Notes: generated by a model from the sequence alone, not told the origin. A stretch of 39,232 nucleotides of DNA from Streptomyces thinghirensis (GCA_021502835.1 JAKFGP010000029.1:1-39232), one strand, 5' to 3'; counted from the first letter of the stretch, positions 26,518-37,929 are shown. Program-made: numbers and translations.

Positions 26518-26550
26518 GGGCATCCCCCGCTTACGGGGCGGGGGATGCCC
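26518..26550 (+). terminator. Strong terminator hairpin
   Basis: Perfect 13-base stem GGGCATCCCCCGC (26518-26530) with 26538-26550 and a 7-base loop, six bases after the stop of the Tat-secreted protein gene. Confidence 0.85.
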
Positions 26551-26552
26551 CT

Positions 26553-26685
26553 CCGGGCTGCCCGGCAGCGTGCAGCGGCGGTCCGGGACGTGGCGTACGA
26601 CGTTGGCCAACAGCTCGGTGAGGTCCCAGTCGCGCAGGTGCGAGCGGACGACCCGCCGGAACCGTGGGCTACGGAACGGAAACAA
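26553..26685 (-). pseudogene. Remnant of an RsbW-like HATPase (anti-sigma type) gene
   Basis: On the minus strand a short frame reads PRFRRVVRSHLRDWDL followed at once by TELLANVVRHVPDRRCTL. Both halves resemble the N-box region of streptomycete ATP-binding (HATPase_c_2) proteins, but about ten residues that normally separate them are missing. No G-box or further domain follows, because the frame runs into the terminator. It is best read as a deleted, inactive fragment. Assignment rests on memory of the family pattern. Confidence 0.45.
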
Positions 26686-26690
26686 CCGGT

Positions 26691-26963
26691 CCCGCGGTGG
26701 ACCGAGTTGACGCGAGAGGGCCGGGGCCTTGGACGCTGCCGATCAGCCGGTGACCAGCGCTTTTGCGCCAACCATGCGCTGATCTCTGCAACCTGTGATG
26801 TCTGTGTGTCTAAAGTGTGCGGGCCTCAAGGCACTTGGATCAGGCCAATCCCCTGACACACGACCGCGGCGGGCAGTCATCACCCCCTGCCCGACCGGCG
26901 CCCGGTCGGAGCGCGGCCTCGAGCTCGGTGACGGCCGCCCTCCGACCGAGAGGAAGCCGGCCC
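26691..26963 (+). promoter_or_regulatory. Promoter region of the DUF1906 cluster
   Basis: Gene-free stretch. Positions 26755-26830 are clearly less GC-rich than the surroundings (TTTTGCGCCAACC, CTGTGATGTCTGTGTGTCTA), the usual sign of a promoter in this type of genome. A ribosome binding site AGGAAG lies at 26951-26956 ahead of the ATG at 26964. I see no clear operator. Confidence 0.4.
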
Positions 26964-29189
26964 ATGGCTGACGAAATGGTGCGCGCGGCGCAGCAGTTCA
27001 TCAACACCACCTATGACAACGGCGCCAAGCTGGGCATATCGAAGCTCGACGAGAACGGCCAGACCAGCTGGACCGTCATGTACGCCCTCACCCGGGCCCT
27101 CCAGTACGAACTAGGCATATCCGGCCTGTCGAACAACTTCGGCCCCGGGACACTCTCCACACTCCAGTCGAAGTATCCGAACATCCACGCCTCGGGCGCC
27201 CCCGGGAACATCGTCCGCATCGTTCAGGCGGGGGTTGTACTGCAAGGGGTACGACGGCGGCGGGATCGACGGTACGTACAGCGACCGGGTCAAGGACTCG
27301 GTGCTCTCGCTGAAGTCGGACATGGGCGTCGACTTCGCCTACCCCGGCAGCGACGTGGTCCCGAAGGTCTTCAGGGCCTGCTGAACATGGACCCGTACGT
27401 CACCGTCAACGGCGGCTCCGAGCAGATCAGGGCCGTCCAGCAGTGGATGAACGGCGAGTTCGTCAACCGCCGCGACTTCTACATCGTCCCGTGCGACGGC
27501 CACCACTCCCGGACCGTCGCCACGGCGATGCTCTACGCGGTCCAGTACACGATCGGCATGGCCGACGGCGTCGCCAACGGCAACTTCGGACCCGGCACGA
27601 AGTCCGGTATCAAGGCGCACACGCTGTCGGTGGGGTCGTCGGGCACCTGGGTGCAGCTGTTCACCGCCGGGATGCTGCTCAACCAGCGGTCCGTGTCGTT
27701 CGGCGGCACCTTCACCTCCGCCCTGGCCGACGCGGTCCGCTCCTTCCAGTCGTTCGCCAAGCTCCCGGTGACGGGGAAGGGCGACTTCTCCACCTGGGCC
27801 TCTCTCCTGGTCTCCTACGGCGACCAGGAGCGCAAGGGCACCGCCTGCGACGGCGTCACCAGGATCACCCCCGACCGGGCCAAGGCCCTCAAGGCGGAGG
27901 GGATCAGCATCATCGGGCGTTACCTCACCAATCCGATCCCAGGTGGCGGCAAGCTGCCCGAGAAGGAGATCCAGTCCGGGGAGCTGCAGACCATCGCCGA
28001 CCAGGGCATGCGCTGCTTCCCCATCTACCAGACCTTCGGCCGGGGCGCGGCCGACTTCAGCTACCCCCGGGGCGCGCCGCGGCCAGGCCGCGATCAACGC
28101 AGCCCTCGACCACGGGTTCAAATCGGGGACCAGGATCTTCTTCGCCGTCGACTTCGACGCCTACGACTACGAGGTCACCGACAGCATCCTGCCGCACTTC
28201 AAGGGCATCGAGGACGCGATGCGCGACGACGGCAACCGGTACACGGTCGGCGTCTACGGTCCGCGCAACGTGTGCACCTGCGTCTCCGACGCCGGCCACG
28301 CCTCGGCGTCGTTCGTGTCCGACATGTCCTCCGGGTTCTCCGGGAACTTCGGTTACCCGCTGCCCGCGAACTGGGCCTACGACCAGATCGTCACCAAGAC
28401 CGTCGGCTCCGGCAGCGGAGCGATCAACATCGACGTCAACATCGCCTCCGGGCGGGACTCCGGGCAGGGGTCCTTCAACGCGCCCCGCGGTGTCAAGCCC
28501 GACACCCGCCTCAGCCCCGACGTCACCGCCGCCATGGAGACCGACGTCGGCAAGTACATGGAGTCGCTCGGCTTCCCCCTCGACGGCGGGACGCGGTCCT
28601 ACCAGCACTGGAAGTGCTTCGAGCGGACCGTCACCGCGCACGACGACCTGATCACCGAGCTGTCCCACCGGCACAACATGCGCAAGGCGCTCATCCAGAC
28701 CACCGCCTACTGGGAGATGCGGCACATCGACCCGGCCGACGAGGCGGCCTGGGCAGCGGTCATCTCGGCCTTCGTCACGACCAGGCAGTACATCAGGGAC
28801 ACCTCCACGGGCATCGCCAAGCAGCGGGCGGTCACCCTGATCGGGGCGTGGAACCACGCGCTCGACAAGGGCTACGGGTCGGGCCAGCCGCGCCGGGACC
28901 TGTCCGTCGACGAGACAAGTACAACGCGTGGAAGCAGGCGTACGACAGCGAGACGTACGCCCTCACCAGCGTCGCCCTGATCCACCGCTGGGACATCGAC
29001 GGCAAGCCGGGCGGTGACGACGACTCACCGGCCCTGCGCCAGCCCACCCTGGGCTACACGGACCAGGAGATCTACGAGGTCCTGCGCCGGTACCAGGGAC
29101 CGGGTGACGTCGCGTACGAGGAAGCCAAGAAGAGAATGGGGCTCTACTACGTGATGGAGAAGTACAACTCCATCTCCCGCAACCTCTGA
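26964..29189 (+). CDS. DUF1906 glycoside-hydrolase-like protein with N-terminal wall-binding-like repeats (frameshifted)
   Basis: About 742 residues, four frame changes (near 27230, 27378, 28078 and 28915). The N-terminal 270 residues hold two related modules resembling peptidoglycan-binding domains: TRALQYELGISGLSNNFGPG, TLSTLQSKYPN and AVQYTIGMADGVANGNFGPG, TKSGIKAHTLSV. Next comes a DUF1906 (Rv2525c-like) barrel: GISIIGRYLTNPIPGG, MRCFPIYQTFGRGAADFSYP, RIFFAVDFDAYDYEVTDSIL, RYTVGVYGPRNVCTCVSDAG and WAYDQIVTKTVGSG. A C-terminal helical part of about 230 residues (from SPDVTAAMETDVGKYMESLG to EKYNSISRNL) is unknown to me. There is no signal peptide: MADEMVRAAQQFINTTYDNG is polar, although wall-acting proteins must be outside. 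The next gene starts 15 bases on. Confidence 0.85.
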   Translation: MADEMVRAAQQFINTTYDNGAKLGISKLDENGQTSWTVMYALTRALQYELGISGLSNNFGPGTLSTLQSKYPNIHASGAPGNIVRIVQAGVVLQGVRRRRDRRYVQRPGQGLGALAEVGHGRRLRLPRQRRGPEGLQGLLNMDPYVTVNGGSEQIRAVQQWMNGEFVNRRDFYIVPCDGHHSRTVATAMLYAVQYTIGMADGVANGNFGPGTKSGIKAHTLSVGSSGTWVQLFTAGMLLNQRSVSFGGTFTSALADAVRSFQSFAKLPVTGKGDFSTWASLLVSYGDQERKGTACDGVTRITPDRAKALKAEGISIIGRYLTNPIPGGGKLPEKEIQSGELQTIADQGMRCFPIYQTFGRGAADFSYPRGAPRPGRDQRSPRPRVQIGDQDLLRRRLRRLRLRGHRQHPAALQGHRGRDARRRQPVHGRRLRSAQRVHLRLRRRPRLGVVRVRHVLRVLRELRLPAARELGLRPDRHQDRRLRQRSDQHRRQHRLRAGLRAGVLQRAPRCQARHPPQPRRHRRHGDRRRQVHGVARLPPRRRDAVLPALEVLRADRHRARRPDHRAVPPAQHAQGAHPDHRLLGDAAHRPGRRGGLGSGHLGLRHDQAVHQGHLHGHRQAAGGHPDRGVEPRARQGLRVGPAAPGPVRRRDKYNAWKQAYDSETYALTSVALIHRWDIDGKPGGDDDSPALRQPTLGYTDQEIYEVLRRYQGPGDVAYEEAKKRMGLYYVMEKYNSISRNL

Positions 29190-29203
29190 CAGGAGTACGG
29201 CAC

Positions 29204-29652
29204 ATGTCAGGCGACGAGCCCTACGCCGAGCACGACGGTGCCCTCCTGCTCCTGCTGATCCTGGCCGGTCTCGTCACCGTGGTGTGGCTCACGGTCCGTG
29301 CGATCACCGGCCTGGTCCGCGCCCGGCGGAACGGCACGGCGCTCCTCGGTCCGGCGACCGTGCTGGCCTGGGACGCGACGGTCGGGATGTACACCTGGGG
29401 GGCTGCTCCACCTGTTCCTCCTCGACGACCACGCCCAGTCCCGGGCCTGCGAGCAGGTCGTCGAGGGCAGGGATCACCGGCTACGAACCGACCTTCGTAC
29501 CACTGCACTTCGGCTGCCGGACCGGTGACGGACGGGTGGTCGAGGCGGTCATCCCGTCCTACCTCAACCCGGCGACCGTACTGCTCGGAATCTGCGCTCT
29601 CGTCCTGACCTGGCTCGTCATCGCACACCACAAGAAGGGCACCCACACGTGA
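29204..29652 (+). CDS. Small two-helix membrane protein (frameshifted)
   Basis: About 149 residues, start ATG 29204 after AGGAG (29191-29195). Helix 1 is ALLLLLILAGLVTVVWLTVR near the N-terminus; helix 2 is NPATVLLGICALVLTWLVIA near the C-terminus, followed by a basic tail HHKKGTHT. Between them lies a soluble loop with a cysteine pair (FLLDDHAQSRACEQVVEGR, FVPLHFGCRTGDGRVVEAVI). Frame changes are near 29400 and 29465. The stop overlaps the next start (GTGA), so it is coupled to the M15-like gene. No family recognised. It could anchor or help export the signal-less DUF1906 protein; that is inference from gene order only. Confidence 0.7.
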
Positions 29653-30337
29653 CCACCCCTCTGTCCCGCCGACTCGTACTGCGCCGTGCCGCCTTCCTGG
29701 CCGCGGGCACCGTTGTCGGCACTTCAACTGCTCTCCTCTCCCGCCCTGGCGCGGCCCGAGGGCCCGGAGCCCGAGAAGCTCCGCGAGTCGGTGCGCAAGG
29801 CGCGGGAGCGCGACAAGCGCGTCCTGAGCGGCGTCCCGTCGCGCAACGGATGGGAGATGGAGAAGACCGCGGACGATCACGGGCACATCTACGCAGACCC
29901 GTACCGGGCATTCCGGTCGACGGCGTCCAGGTCCGCATGGGCGACGTCGAGACCGTGCTGGTCCACGTGATCCGCCGCTTCCACTACGAGATAGACGAAC
30001 TGCGCCGGGACGACGTGACCGGCTGGCGCCACCCCTCGAAGGTGCGCAAGGGCATGGCCGAGTCGAACCAGGCGTCCGGCACGGCGGTGCAGGTCCGGCC
30101 CGGCTCCTACCCGTCCAGGTGCGAGGCGGCTACTTCCCGCAGCAGTTGGCGGTGGTCCGGGACATCCTCGCCGAGTGCGAGGGCGTGGTTCGCTGGGGCG
30201 GCGACGACAAGCACCCGGACGAAGCGCTGTTCTACATCGACGTCAAGCCCGGCGACGGCAGGCTGCCAGGAGCTAGGCGGAAGATCGCCGACCGAGACTG
30301 GACTCCCGGCAGGGCCGCTGGTTCCGGCTCCGCCTGA
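29649..30337 (+). CDS. Exported M15 (VanY-like) domain protein with all zinc ligands replaced
   Basis: About 229 residues. GTG at 29649 gives a signal peptide with twin basic residues (TTPLSRRLVLRRAAFLAAGT) and a cleavage region LSSPALARPEG after a shift near 29723. The domain begins NGWEMEKTADDHGHIYADP; after a shift near 29905 it continues VPGIPVDGVQVRMGDVETVL and VIRRFHYEIDEL. In active M15_4 peptidases the core reads SNHASGTAxD...DEMHFE; here it reads SNQASGTAVQ (30064-30093) and DEALFYID, so both histidines and the aspartate that bind zinc are Gln, Leu and Gln. These changes are in frame and not due to indels. A shift near 30118 precedes GGYFPQQLAVVRDILAECEG, VVRWGGDDKHP. It is likely a pseudoenzyme, perhaps a peptidoglycan- or D-Ala-binding module. 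Confidence 0.78.
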
Positions 30338-30349
30338 CGACCAGGCCCT

Positions 30350-30365
30350 GGCGGAATGATCCGCC
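30350..30365 (+). terminator. Short hairpin after the M15-like gene
   Basis: GGCGGA and TCCGCC pair across a 4-base loop (30350-30355 with 30360-30365), 12 bases after the stop. It is followed by GGGACCCGGTCAACGTTTCTGTTCAA-type sequence that becomes AT-richer and may hold the promoter of the next gene. Weak terminator or processing site. Confidence 0.4.
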
Positions 30366-32052
30366 CGGGACCCGGTCAACGTTTCTGTTCAATTATCGTC
30401 TTCGCACGTGCCCCGCCGTGCACCCCGATGACGCCGAACGGAAACCCCGACCGTGGTCCCTGCCGTACTGACGACCGTCCCCCGCCCCGAACGGCGCCGG
30501 GAGAGACGCCCGGGCGATGTCCTGCGCGCCTTCGGACGCCGGCATCGCGTGCCCCTGCTCGCCACGCTGCCCACCATCCCCGCTGTACGCGGTGTGGTGG
30601 GTCTTTCTCGCCACCGGCGGGGCGATCTGGCCGCGCAGCAGGCATGGGCCGACTTCGTCTCGCGGCACGGCGCATCGGCGTACGGGCTGTTCTGCAGCAC
30701 GGCGGGGTGCACACCGCCAACTACTGTGATCTCGCCGTGTACTTGATGGCGCGGGCTCGGCGTGCGCAGTCACCCGCGGTGTCCGGGCTGGCCGCCTGGT
30801 GGCTGGCGGCGGTGCTGATCGTGGGGCCGGGGCGCGCCCAGGCCGCTGTGGGCCCGTCCGCCTCGCCTCCCCTCGCCCCAGTGGTGCAACGTCGCTCGGG
30901 CCCGTACGACCTTCGCGCTCGGCGTCGCCTTCGGGCTGGCCGCCTGCGTGGTACTGGTCCGGGAACGGCGGCTCGGCCTCGCCGCCCGGGTACGCGGCCC
31001 TGGCCACCATGGCGTCGCCGGTGGCCGGGCTGTACTGGCGGTCGTGGGGGCCGGGTACCCTGCTCGTACGGGACTGGGGGCGCGCCGTGGTCTCCTCTCT
31101 GCGCGCCCGCGCCGCGGTCGTCGGACTGACCACACTGCTGTTTCCCTTCACGGGGGAGCAGCCGATGCCGGCGGCCCGAATATGGCCGCCGGTCGTGCTC
31201 GGCCTCGCCGTCACCGCGCTGGCCCCGCGTACCTGGCGGGTCGCCCGGTGGAGCGGGGGCCGTGTACCTGGCCGGCACCGGCTACTGACGTATCTCCAGC
31301 GCTCCCGCCGTCGGCACGAACGTCGAGCGGTTCGCCGAGTACTTCGCGCCCCCGTGCTGCTCGCGGCCTGCTCAGCACGGACCGGACACGGCGGATCGCC
31401 CGCGATCTGCTGATCGTCGCCCTCGTCTTCTCCGTCGGATGGATGGGGAAGAAGACCGCCGACGACCTGAAGAAGGAGTACACCGTGGTGCCGGGCCTGG
31501 GCCACCGAGACGGACGGCGTCGTGCGGGCACTGGACGGGCTCGGGGCCGACCGCACGCGGGTGGAGGTCGTACCGGCCCGTGACCGCGAGGGCGGCCGGG
31601 CTCGCGCCGCACGTCAATCTGGCCCGTGGCTGGAACCGGCAGCTCGGGACGTGGAACGCGCCCGCCTCTTCTACGACGGCACCTTCTCCGGGCGGCCACC
31701 TACCGGGACCGCCGGACCGCTGGGCAGTCGGCTTCACGTCCTTGCCGCTCGCCGGACGGGCGAGGCACGGCCTGTGGACGACGGGCCTGCGGCCTGAGCG
31801 CGGCTGAGCCCGTCTGGGAGGACGAGCACTGGCGGGTGTACCGCGGGTGCGGGACGCCGCGCCGCTCGTCTCGAGCCCGGCGATCGTCGTGACGACCACC
31901 AGCGCGCCGACCTGGTGCTGCGCGTGGACCGGCCGGCGGCCCGGTGACCGTGCGGGTCGCCTGGTCGCCGTGGCTGCGGGCCGACGGCGGGTGCCTGACC
32001 CAGGACGGCGAGTTCACCCGCCTGACCGTCGAAGCGCCGGGCGAGTACCGGA

Positions 32053-34278
<2,226 letters not shown>

Positions 34279-34728
34279 GCCTCGTCGGCCTCCCGCCCCG
34301 TTCGTACCGCGTCCCGTGTACGCGGTGTGTTGTCCTTGCGAACCCTATGAGGCTCGCACCACCCCGGGGGAGACGCAGGCAACCCCCGTTCAACCCGACC
34401 GCCGTCCGCACTTCGCCCCGTCTTTCCCCGGCCGCCCGGCCGTTTGTTCCGGACGACGATAGTGCGGGAGCGGTGTCGACGCCTCCACGGGAGCGAAGGA
34501 TCACAGGTCACGAGGGAGGAGCGCGCTCCGTGGCGTGCGGATTTCCCTGCGTGTACGCCGTTTCCGTGCGCTGTGCAACGAAAAGCATACCGGGCGTAAG
34601 CGGCGCATCGCGCCTATGGTCGCTTTTTCCGCCCGTGGCCGAGTGCCGCGGGTTCCTCCGGCCCGGCGACAGCGCCGCCGTGCGGGTCGTGGCGTCCTGT
34701 CCCCGTCGGAAGGTAGGCGAGCGAAGCT
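34279..34728. promoter_or_regulatory. Divergent intergenic region upstream of GT87/PAP2 and ProP-like genes
   Basis: 450 bases without a convincing gene. Short open frames exist on both strands but show no recognisable similarity and have no ribosome binding site of note. Less GC-rich patches near 34300-34350 (GTTGTCCTTGCGAACCCTAT) and 34540-34640 (GCAACGAAAAGCATACC) are candidates for the two promoters. No strong palindrome is seen. Confidence 0.4.
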
Positions 34729-36123
34729 TTGTCGGCTGCCCCCGTCGCCGCTCACCCGTCCCGCACGCCCCCGCGCCCCCGTCACGCGCCGCCGGCACCC
34801 ACCGTCACCGACCCCGCGCTCGTCAGGCGTGCCGTGAAGGCGGCGGCCCTCGGCAACGCGATGGAGTGGTTCGACTTCGGCGTCTACAGCTACATCGCCG
34901 TGACGCTGGGCAAGGTCTTCTTCCGTCCGGCAACCCGACCGCCCAGCTGCTCTCCACGTTCGGCGCCTTCGCGGCGGCGTTCCTGGTCCGCCCGCTCGGC
35001 GGCATGGTCTTCGGGGCCGCTCGGCGACCGGGTCGGACGGCAGAAGGTCCTCGCCCTCACGATGATCATGATGGCGGCGGGTACGTTCGCCATCGGGCTC
35101 ATCCCTCGTACGCGACGATCGGTGTCTGGGCGCCGGTGCTGCTCCTCTCTCGCGCGGCTGGTGCAGGGGCTTCTCCACCGGAGGTGAGTACGCGGGCGCG
35201 TCCACCTTCATCGCCGAGTACGCGCCGGACAGGCCGGCGCGGGTTCCTGGGAGCTGGCTGGAGTTCGGCACGCTGGCCGGGTACATCGGCGGTGCGGGTC
35301 TGGTGACCTGATGACGGCGCTGCTGTCCGACGGCGACCTGACGTCCTGGGGTTGGCGGATCCCGTTCCTGATCGCCGGGCCGATGGGCATCATCGGGCTG
35401 TATCTGCTGGGATGCGGCTGGAGGAGACGCCGGCGTTCGCGGCCGAACTCGACAAGGCGGAGGCCACGCGGCCGAAGGGTGCCGCTGCGGGACATGATCA
35501 CCGGGCAGTGGCGGGCGCTGCTGCTCTGCGTCGGCCTGGTGCTGGTCTTCAACGTCACCGACTACATGCTGCTGTCGTACATGCCGAGCTACCTGACGAG
35601 CGAGCTGAAGTACGACGAGACCCACGGCCTGCTGGTCGTACTCGGCAGTGATGGCCCTGATGATGGTCGTCCAGCCGTTCGCCGGCGCGCTGACCGACCG
35701 GGTCGGGCGGCGGCCGGTGATCGCTGCGGGCTGCGCGGGCTTCCTGCTCCTCTCCGTCCGGCGCTGCTGCTGATCCGCAGGGGCAGCCTGCTGGCGGTGG
35801 GGGCTGGGCATGGCCGCGCTCGGACTGCTGCTGGTCTGCTTCACCGCGTCGATGCCGTCCGCGCTGCCGGCGCTGTTCCCGGACGCGGGTGCAGGTACGG
35901 CTAGCTGTCGATCGGCTTCCAACGTGTCCGTGTCCCTGTTCGGCGGGACGACGCCGCTGGTGGTGACGGCGCTGATCGGGGCGACGGGGCGACATGATGA
36001 TGCCCGCGTACTACATGATGGCCGCGGCCGTGATCGGCGGCGTCGCGGTGTGGTTCATGTCGGAGTCCGCCGGACGCCCACTGCCGGGCTCGGCACCGGC
36101 GGTCGACAAGCCGCGGCCGCTAG
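34729..36123 (+). CDS. proP: MFS solute transporter, ProP/metabolite:H+ symporter type (frameshifted)
   Basis: Proton-coupled symporter of the MHS family, about 465 residues, 12 helices. A TTG at 34729 gives [20 protein letters not shown]; its ribosome binding site is poor and a start nearer [17 protein letters not shown] is possible. The family signature [20 protein letters not shown] is clear, then [28 protein letters not shown] and motif [18 protein letters not shown]. Later segments are [76 protein letters not shown] and [20 protein letters not shown]. Frame changes occur near 34930, 35020, 35108, 35172, 35310, 35412, 35480, 35645, 35800 and 35900. The stop is uncertain (TAG 36121 in one frame, later in another). 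Substrates of the family include proline, betaine and dicarboxylates. Confidence 0.8.
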
Positions 36124-36271
36124 CCAGGTGCCTGCGGCGGCCTGTGCGGGGTGGGTGGGGGGTGCGCGTAGCGCGGCTTGTTTCGTCGTGGGTCGGGCCG
36201 CGCCGGGGTGTCCGTCCCGGAACGGCGCGGAATCGGTCGGCCGCAGAAGTACCGGCGCGGACGCGCCAACC
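36124..36271. other. Gene-free stretch after the ProP-like gene
   Basis: GC-rich sequence with no recognisable gene. One frame of the transporter stays open into it, so part may encode an extended tail. TTGTTTCGTCGTGGGTCGGG at 36179-36198 is the only compositionally distinct stretch. It leads into the tandem-repeat block at 36272. Confidence 0.35.
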
Positions 36272-36527
36272 GCTGCGGGCGGACACCCCCGACACGCCCC
36301 TCCTCGCCGCACGCGGCCACCCACCCGCGTAACCGCCGCCGCGGGCGAGAACACTCCCCCGACGCGCCCGCCCTCGCCGCCCGCATAGCCGCCACCGCTC
36401 CGGGCGGGAACACCCCCGACACGCCCCTCCTCGCCGCACGCGACCACCCGTCCGCATAGCCGCCACCGCTGCGGGCGAGCACCCCGGCACGCCCCTCCTC
36501 GCCGCACGCGACCACCCGTCCGCATAG
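36272..36527 (+). repeat. Four diverged tandem repeats of 56-71 bases
   Basis: Units run 36272-36332, 36333-36388, 36389-36459 and 36460-36527. Each begins CCGCYRCCGC..GGGCG, carries CCCCGAC/GCACRCGCCC in the middle and ends CCGCATAG or CCGCGTAA; a fifth partial unit starts at 36528. Units 3 and 4 are nearly identical except for a short deletion. They follow the MFS gene, and on the minus strand they make long arginine/glycine-rich open frames that I regard as artefacts. Confidence 0.8.
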
Positions 36528-36549
36528 CCGCCGCCGCTGCGGGCGGTCG

Positions 36550-36585
36550 TGCCGCTGGGGCGGCGCGAGGTGGGCGCAGCGGCAC
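36550..36585. repeat. Second copy of the dispersed inverted repeat
   Basis: GTGCCGCTG (36550-36558) is a perfect inverted match of CAGCGGCAC (36577-36585). The flanking TGCGGGCGGTC and GTGGGCGCAG are shared with the element at 15470-15556, so both belong to one dispersed repeat family. This copy lacks the inner CCCCCGCTC hairpin. Confidence 0.65.
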
Positions 36586-36740
36586 CCCGCCGCCGCCGGG
36601 CCGCGTCACCCACCCCTGGCCCGCCCACACGCCGGGCGACCAGGGAACGCCGACACTGACCGCACCCGCACCCGCACCCGCACCCGGCCGAAACACGCCC
36701 ACGAAAGCGCCCCGCCACACCGCCATCCTCCGGCTATCTT

Positions 36741-36770
36741 CGTTAGCACACCTACTTAGAAAAGCTAACG
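36741..36770 (+). promoter_or_regulatory. Inverted-repeat operator candidate upstream of the O-methyltransferase
   Basis: CGTTAGC (36741-36747) and GCTAACG (36764-36770) form a perfect 7-base inverted repeat with a 16-base AT-rich spacer (ACACCTACTTAGAAAA), ending 21 bases before the ATG at 36792. The spacer holds TACTTA, a -10-like box. The arrangement suggests a repressor that covers the promoter. GGGAGG at 36780-36785 is the ribosome binding site. Confidence 0.6.
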
Positions 36771-36791
36771 GCGCTACACGGGAGGCCCGCC

Positions 36792-37484
36792 ATGAGCGAC
36801 TCGCAGCTCTGGGACGACATCGACGCCTACTTCACCACCCACCTCGCACCCGGCGACAGGAGGGCCCTGGAGGCGGCCCTGCGGAAGAGCGACGCCACCG
36901 GGCTGCCGCGGTTGAACGTCACCGCGAACCAGGGCGAAGTTCCTCCAGCTCCTCGCGCCCGGATCCGGGGCGCCCGCCCATCCTGGAGATCGGCACCCTC
37001 GGCGGCTACGGCACCATCATGGCTGGCCCGCGCCCTGCCCGCCGACGGCCGCCTGGTCACCCTGGAGTACAGCGCCCGGCACGCCGAGGTCGCCACCCGC
37101 AGCATCGCCCGCGCCGGCCTCGACGCCCTCGTCGACGTACGCGTGGGTCCCGCCCTGGGTCGCTGCCGAAGCTCGCCGACGACAACCCGCCGCCCTTCGA
37201 CCTAGTCGTCATCGACGCGCCGACAAGGGCAGCAACCCCCACTACCTGGAGTGGGCCCTGAAGCTTTCACCAGCACCGGCAGCTACAGATCGTCGTCGAC
37301 AACGTGGTCGCGGCGGCTGCGTGGCGCCGGCGCCGACGACACCGCCGACGACGTACGCGGCACCCGCGCCGCCATCGAGTTGATCACGGCGGCCACCACG
37401 CGGCTCCAGCGGTACGGCCGTCCGGGCACGGTCGAGCAGCTCGAGGAGCGCGGCGGGTTGCGCGGCGATGCGCGTTGGGATTGA
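36792..37484 (+). CDS. O-methyltransferase, Methyltransf_3 / CCoAOMT type (frameshifted)
   Basis: SAM-dependent catechol/caffeoyl-CoA type O-methyltransferase, about 225 residues. ATG 36792 after GGGAGG gives MSDSQLWDDIDAYFTTHLAP, then DATGLPRLNVTANQG as in this family. After a shift near 36945 motif I is ILEIGTLGGYGTIW, followed by LPADGRLVTLEYSARHAEVA and the acidic strand-2 residue. FDLVVIDA (motif IV, metal-binding Asp) needs shifts near 37160 and 37222, and the partner motif reads IVVDNVV near 37300. Then AGADDTADDVRGTRAAIELI continues normally. The last 40 codons do not match the usual ending, so at least one more frame error near 37390 is likely and the true stop is uncertain. Substrate unknown. 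Confidence 0.78.
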
Positions 37485-37525
37485 CGGTTAGGACCGGCAG
37501 GACCGGTCCGGACGGCGCGCGAACC

Positions 37526-37929
37526 TCACATCTCGTGGTAGTAGCCCACGTTGACGCTGCGCGGCTCCGCGCGGTCCCTGGACCCAGGACTCTCCGCTGC
37601 CGCCCCTCGGCAGCGGCACGGTACCGCCAATAGAGCCGGGGGCTGCGGGTGGCCGCCGACGGTGAGCCGGACCTCGGAGGAGGGGTCCGGCTGCGAGCCC
37701 GCAGCCAGGTCGGCATTGCCACGTGCCGTCCGGGACCCGCACCGGAACTCCAGATGGACCCGGGAGACGAACAGCCAGTCGTCCGGCGATCGACGCAGCC
37801 GGCACACGGACTTGTCCCGGCCGACCCGCAGCACCGCGCCGGGCTCGCTGGGCGCGTCGGCTATCTGCATGCCGGCCGTGGCACCCGCGTCGGCCGCGGT
37901 GACGCGGCGGCCATGGTGAGTTCGAGCAC
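37526..37929 (-). CDS. FHA-domain protein (frameshifted)
   Basis: About 134 residues. GTG at 37929 follows GAAGGAG and gives VLELTMAA; a shift near 37900 leads into VTAADAGATAGMQIADAPSE. The forkhead-associated core shows PGAVLRVGRDKSVCRLRRSP and WLFVSRVHLEFRCG: the GR, S and SRxH residues that bind phosphothreonine are present. A frame change near 37735 gives DGTWQ-like sequence, and after further shifts EVRLTVGGHPQP, the usual last strands. The tail NVGYYHEM ends at 37526, but other frames are possible. FHA proteins recognise targets of Ser/Thr kinases; the partner is not in the window. It is divergent to the DUF1992 gene. Confidence 0.65.

Noticed and set aside
26490..26771. Transposase remnant between the Tat-protein and DUF1906 genes
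   Set aside because: No terminal inverted repeats, target duplication or DDE-type motif was found; the readable fragment fits an ATP-binding protein better.
36272..36527. CRISPR array
   Set aside because: Units are contiguous, 56-71 bases long and similar throughout, with no constant short repeat alternating with unique spacers, and no cas genes are nearby.
36011..36726. Arg/Gly-rich proteins on the minus strand over the tandem repeats
   Set aside because: The open frames result from the repeat sequence itself, with no ribosome binding site and a composition unlike real proteins of this genome.
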